Source of the DNA: Chitinophagales bacterium
Lineage (GTDB): Bacteria; Bacteroidota; Bacteroidia; Chitinophagales; Chitinophagaceae
Length of the DNA stretch: 64,000 nucleotides
Direction: 5' to 3'
Assembly: GCA_020636505.1 (NCBI GenBank)
Contig: JACJXR010000001.1
Coordinates: 434,001-498,000 of the forward strand
Both the position numbers and the translations under genes were made by a program. Numbering within the stretch: position 1 is the stretch's first letter; each line of letters starts with the position of its first letter. A model generated the notes under the pieces. The model worked only from the letters and a program-made list of their open reading frames with translations. It searched no databases and was not told where the DNA came from. Positions 61,226 to 64,000 of this stretch are shown one piece after another.

Positions 61226-62287
61226 CTACGCTTTCGCTCTGCGAATGATATAGGCATTCACCAACAAGGACATAAGCAAGAACATGGCAAACAGTTGGTG
61301 CAACTCAGCCAACAGCTCAAACGTACCGAATTTTCCGAACTGTATTTTAGGTGCACTTATCACAGTAACTATACCCAATATCACTTGTACCCAAACCAAT
61401 ACGAACGGCCACCACCTTGTTCGCTTTAACATTGATGAACCGGCATAGCTTGCCGCTCTTGTGGCTGCACCAAACCACAATATCACAAGAGTGAACAACA
61501 AGTATGCTATCTGCCTGTGCATGAAGTGCACATTTATGGGATGACTTATAAAGCTTTGCTGCATTATATTGTTCGGTATATACATACCGTTGATGCTCGG
61601 CCAAGTCGGTGCATTCATCGCCGCCTTCATCCCTGCCATAAATGCACCGTATATCAATTGTATACAAAGCACCACAATGGTGGCAAGTGTAAAGTTGTTG
61701 AGTCTGTTGTTGCGAATCAATGCCGTATCGGGTATCAATAGCTTCAACGCAAACCATAACGTGTAACACAATAACACCAATGCAGACATGAAATGTATGG
61801 CCAACTTTATATGGTCTACATAGAGATTGGTATCATTCAATCCGCTGGCCACCATTATCCATCCAACAAGACCCTGTGCTGCACCGAGTATGAACAATAT
61901 GATCAGAGGAATGACCATATCCTTCTCGAAATATTTTTTTATCAAGAAGTATACAAACCCGATAAGGAACACCCCGCTCATAAACACCCTTGCCCATTGC
62001 CTGTGCAACCACTCCCAAAAATAGATGGATTTAAAATCGGATAATTCGAAATGACTGTTCAGGTATTTATACTGTGCTATCTCTTTGTAGCCGTCGAAAG
62101 CTTCCTGCCATTCTTTTTCATTCATCGGCGGAATGGCACCAAGTATAGGTTTCCATTCTGTAATGGATAGTCCCGATCCTGTCAATCTGGTAACACCTCC
62201 CAAAAGCACCTGCACCATTATCATGAATACACCGGCCAACAACCAGTAGGCTACAACTTTTCTCTTTTTATCTGAGGTATTACTCAT
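61226..62287 (-). CDS. ctaA: Heme A synthase (COX15/CtaA)
   Basis: A 353-residue membrane protein from the ATG at 62287 (MSNTSDKKRKVVAYWLLAGV); the upstream extension is unlike the family. There are eight helices in two similar four-helix bundles, with conserved histidines in WEWLHRQWARVF, DHIKLAIHFMSALV, HFMHRQIAYLLF and LAELHQLFAMFLL. GGVTRLTGSGLSITEWKP is the diagnostic loop. It oxidises heme O to heme A for aa3-type cytochrome oxidase. No ctaB or oxidase genes are in the window. An exact -7 match lies only 8 bp upstream of the ATG. Confidence 0.95.
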   Translation of the reverse strand: MSNTSDKKRKVVAYWLLAGVFMIMVQVLLGGVTRLTGSGLSITEWKPILGAIPPMNEKEWQEAFDGYKEIAQYKYLNSHFELSDFKSIYFWEWLHRQWARVFMSGVFLIGFVYFLIKKYFEKDMVIPLIILFILGAAQGLVGWIMVASGLNDTNLYVDHIKLAIHFMSALVLLCYTLWFALKLLIPDTALIRNNRLNNFTLATIVVLCIQLIYGAFMAGMKAAMNAPTWPSINGMYIPNNIMQQSFISHPINVHFMHRQIAYLLFTLVILWFGAATRAASYAGSSMLKRTRWWPFVLVWVQVILGIVTVISAPKIQFGKFGTFELLAELHQLFAMFLLMSLLVNAYIIRRAKA

Positions 62288-62295
62288 TTTGCATG

Positions 62296-62303
62296 CAAAA
62301 GTA
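62296..62303 (-). promoter_or_regulatory. Heme A synthase promoter, -7 element
   Basis: Minus-strand TACTTTTG matches TAnnTTTG exactly, 8 bp before the chosen ATG, so the mRNA would be nearly leaderless. Confidence 0.5.
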
Positions 62304-62616
62304 CTATTGGAAAGCCATTTTTGGGTCAAAATGATGGATTTCGGCCACATTTTGCCTGTTTTTATATGAAAAATGGTTGTCAGTGTTTTTATATGACTCC
62401 ATTTGCATTATGATAATATATAACTCGCTAAAACATTTTTAGGAATTTCCGCTGCATTTTATTGGTATTTAATAGGTTATTTCATATTTTGATAACTGTA
62501 CTGTATATATGAAAATTTAGATAGTTGTATTATATTTATATACTGTTACCCCGATTATACCCAAATGCTCGAAAAACAGAAGTATAATAATTGCATCATT
62601 GTTTAAATAACTAATC

Positions 62617-62943
62617 ATGAGAAAAGCCGATGTGGTAAACAGCATAGCTGAAAAGACAGGGATACCCAAAGTAGATATTCTTGTTGCACTAGAAGCTTTC
62701 TTTAAGGAGGTTAAAACGTCTTTGATAGAGGGCGAACCTGTATATATCCGCGGTTTTGGCAGCTTCATTCTCAAAAAGAGAGCAGCCAAGATCGGTAGGA
62801 ATATAAAAAAGAACATTGCCGTTGAAATACCGGAGCATTTCATACCCGCATTCAAACCGGCAAAAGAATTTGTAAGTGCAGTTAAGACCTCCACGCACAG
62901 TATGACTGAAAGCACAGGGGACGATACTCACGATACAGATTGA
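62617..62943 (+). CDS. HU/IHF-family DNA-binding protein
   Basis: A 108-residue nucleoid protein. It starts MRKADVVNSIAEKTGIPKVD and has the DNA-arm region VYIRGFGSFILKKRAAKIGRN, with a short acidic tail (TESTGDDTHDTD) beyond the normal 90-95 residues. It bends or coats DNA as a dimer. The 260-bp AT-rich stretch upstream (62351-62616) holds no other gene and no exact -7 match that I noticed. Confidence 0.95.
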   Translation: MRKADVVNSIAEKTGIPKVDILVALEAFFKEVKTSLIEGEPVYIRGFGSFILKKRAAKIGRNIKKNIAVEIPEHFIPAFKPAKEFVSAVKTSTHSMTESTGDDTHDTD

Positions 62944-62952
62944 TCTTGACGA

Positions 62953-62981
62953 TTGTTAAGCCTCTCTTTTTGTTACCTTTG
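62953..62981 (+). promoter_or_regulatory. Full promoter of the TPR gene
   Basis: TTG (62953-62955) is followed after 18 nt by TACCTTTG (62974-62981), a close fit to TTTG-N19-TAnnTTTG. The TTG start codon is 17 bp further on. Confidence 0.7.
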
Positions 62982-62997
62982 CGCAAACTGATTTCAA

Positions 62998-63837
62998 TTG
63001 CGTAAAGGACATTACATAGCCATAATATCAGCATTGGTATTGATAGGTGTACTGTATTGGCTGCCCAATACCAAACCGCCGAAGCCCGAAGAGCAACCTA
63101 TGTTGCCAATGGCTTCCGGAGAAACTCACCAAACCACAGATGACGGTTTCTCGATAGACTCATTGTTGACAGAAGCGATTTCGACTCTGCCGGAACATGC
63201 GTCAGAAGACTATAAAGCACTGCAAGACAAGCTGGGCGGTGCAGATGATAAGTCGCTGATATATAACAATATTGCCGAATTGATGCTGGAACACAAGCAA
63301 TATGCCGCAGCTGCCCACTTTTTTACAGAAAAAGCGAAGTTGGATAATTCGGAAAAAAGCCTGAACTTTGCAGGCCGTTTCAATTTGGACCTGTTACACA
63401 ATGCTGAAACAGCTCCTGTCAGAGCATGGGCCGCTCAAAATGCAATCGCCAATTTTGAACAGTCTTTGAAAGTAAATCCTGACAACGATACGGTAAAAAT
63501 GGCTTTGGCATCTGCATATGTTGATGGAACAAGCCAGCCTATGCAGGGGATACAGCTGCTGTTGGGAATCACAAGAGAAAACCCCGACAACATTCCTGCC
63601 AACCTGATGTTAGGCCAACTCTCGATACGCTCCGGTCAGTACGACAAAGCGCAGAGCAGATTTGAGAAAGTAATAGAACTGGAACCTGAAAACACCGAAG
63701 CCCTTTATTTTTTGGCTGAGGTTTATAAAAACAAAGGCGATAAACAAAAAGCTATTGAACTGCTGGAAAAGTGCAAGAAGATAATCAACGATCCCAAGTT
63801 CAGTAACGATGTTGACAATTACATAAAATCTTTTTAA
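62998..63837 (+). CDS. Membrane-anchored TPR-repeat protein
   Basis: A 279-residue protein that I start at a TTG (62998), because the promoter match and the membrane helix (HYIAIISALVLIGVLYWLP) leave no ATG. The remainder has tetratricopeptide repeats: EHKQYAAAAHFFTEKAKLDN, ANFEQSLKVNPDNDTVKMALASAY, and LGQLSIRSGQYDKAQSRFEKVIELEPENTEALYFLAEVYKNKGDKQKAIELLEKC, read in units of 34 residues. It is probably a periplasm-facing scaffold. It is followed by the COX24-like gene after 20 bp. The function is unknown. Confidence 0.88.
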   Translation: MRKGHYIAIISALVLIGVLYWLPNTKPPKPEEQPMLPMASGETHQTTDDGFSIDSLLTEAISTLPEHASEDYKALQDKLGGADDKSLIYNNIAELMLEHKQYAAAAHFFTEKAKLDNSEKSLNFAGRFNLDLLHNAETAPVRAWAAQNAIANFEQSLKVNPDNDTVKMALASAYVDGTSQPMQGIQLLLGITRENPDNIPANLMLGQLSIRSGQYDKAQSRFEKVIELEPENTEALYFLAEVYKNKGDKQKAIELLEKCKKIINDPKFSNDVDNYIKSF

Positions 63838-63857
63838 ATAATTTAAATCTTTTAATT

Positions 63858-63950
63858 ATGCCTTGCGGTAAAAAAAGAAAAAGACATAAGATTGCTACTC
63901 ACAAACGCAAAAAGCGTTTAAGGAAAAACCGTCATAAGAAGAAGAAATAA
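63858..63950 (+). CDS. COX24/AURKAIP1-like 30-residue basic protein
   Basis: A complete ORF of 30 residues beginning MPCGKKRKRHKIATHKRKKR and ending KNRHKKKK, with 20 lysines or arginines. It matches the small AURKAIP1/COX24 domain, which in mitochondria is a small-subunit ribosomal protein (mS38) and in Bacteroidota is annotated as a conserved short protein. I infer association with the ribosome. It begins 20 bp after the TPR gene and is probably on the same transcript. Short basic proteins like this are often missed by annotation. Confidence 0.85.
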   Translation: MPCGKKRKRHKIATHKRKKRLRKNRHKKKK

Positions 63951-63953
63951 TTG

Positions 63954-63975
63954 GCGTGCTACTGCGGTAGCATGC
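63954..63975. repeat. Hairpin after the COX24-like gene
   Basis: GCGTGCTAC and GTAGCATGC pair (one G-U) around a TGCG loop. No T-run follows, so terminator function is uncertain. The last 25 bp of the window show no gene. Confidence 0.5.
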
Positions 63976-64000
63976 TCAACTTCTGCATTTCCTTACATCC

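Overview
The window reads as chromosomal DNA from a member of the Bacteroidota, most likely the Chitinophagales/Sphingobacteriales side. The reasons are: four type IX secretion (T9SS) C-terminal sorting domains (one on a gene remnant), a BatA-type aerotolerance protein, a BtuB-like TonB receptor, a futalosine-pathway menaquinone gene (mqnC), a CarB without its allosteric domain, a mini COX24/AURKAIP1-like protein, and weak or absent Shine-Dalgarno sites. Seventeen start regions also carry an exact match to the Bacteroidota -7 promoter element TAnnTTTG. I saw no rRNA, tRNA, CRISPR array, transposase, integrase or phage gene.

Layout. 1-938 is the 5' part of a BatA/VWA membrane protein. 939-1540 is a gene-free island with direct repeats, two strong hairpins and a REP-like element. 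1541-8079 holds a small SRPBCC protein and two long paralogous secreted T9SS cargo proteins with Ig-like repeats. 8184-12090 has alaS and dnaN. 12145-15631 is a minus-strand run: a MORN-repeat secreted protein, an NtrC-like response regulator without a DNA-binding domain, an unknown protein, KptA, and the tail of a dead T9SS protein gene. 15800-17643 has pirin, a Fer4_19-CDGSH protein and a CoA-type Nudix hydrolase. 17751-25846 holds an RND/MMPL exporter, an omega-amidase, a small secreted protein, a GT39 transferase with a small partner, a dipeptide epimerase and murB.

25847-36583 holds a three-gene run (ubiX, mazG, a large NtrY-like kinase), thioredoxin, nth, msrB, a CoA-transferase, a frameshifted SRPBCC gene, an inactive-type M16 peptidase and an acyl-CoA thioesterase. 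36641-44871 has the TonB receptor, a YcxB-like protein, a third T9SS protein, carB and two LVIVD-repeat lipoproteins. 45126-47615 is mreBCD. 47617-53382 is an envelope sugar block (GT4 transferase, flippase, mannose-1-phosphate guanylyltransferase) with an Nfu protein and an aminotransferase. 53379-62287 has a TauE/SafE exporter, mqnC, a MerR regulator, a thioredoxin-like protein, hutH, GT2, a membrane patatin and heme A synthase. 62617-63950 has an HU protein, a TPR protein and the 30-residue COX24-like protein.

Most of the content is housekeeping: translation, replication, pyrimidine/arginine supply, cell wall and shape, respiration and redox repair. The least explained parts are the regulator-unknown-KptA operon, the repeat island, and several genes whose key catalytic or regulatory motif is missing. 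I did not find a clear defence system or mobile island.
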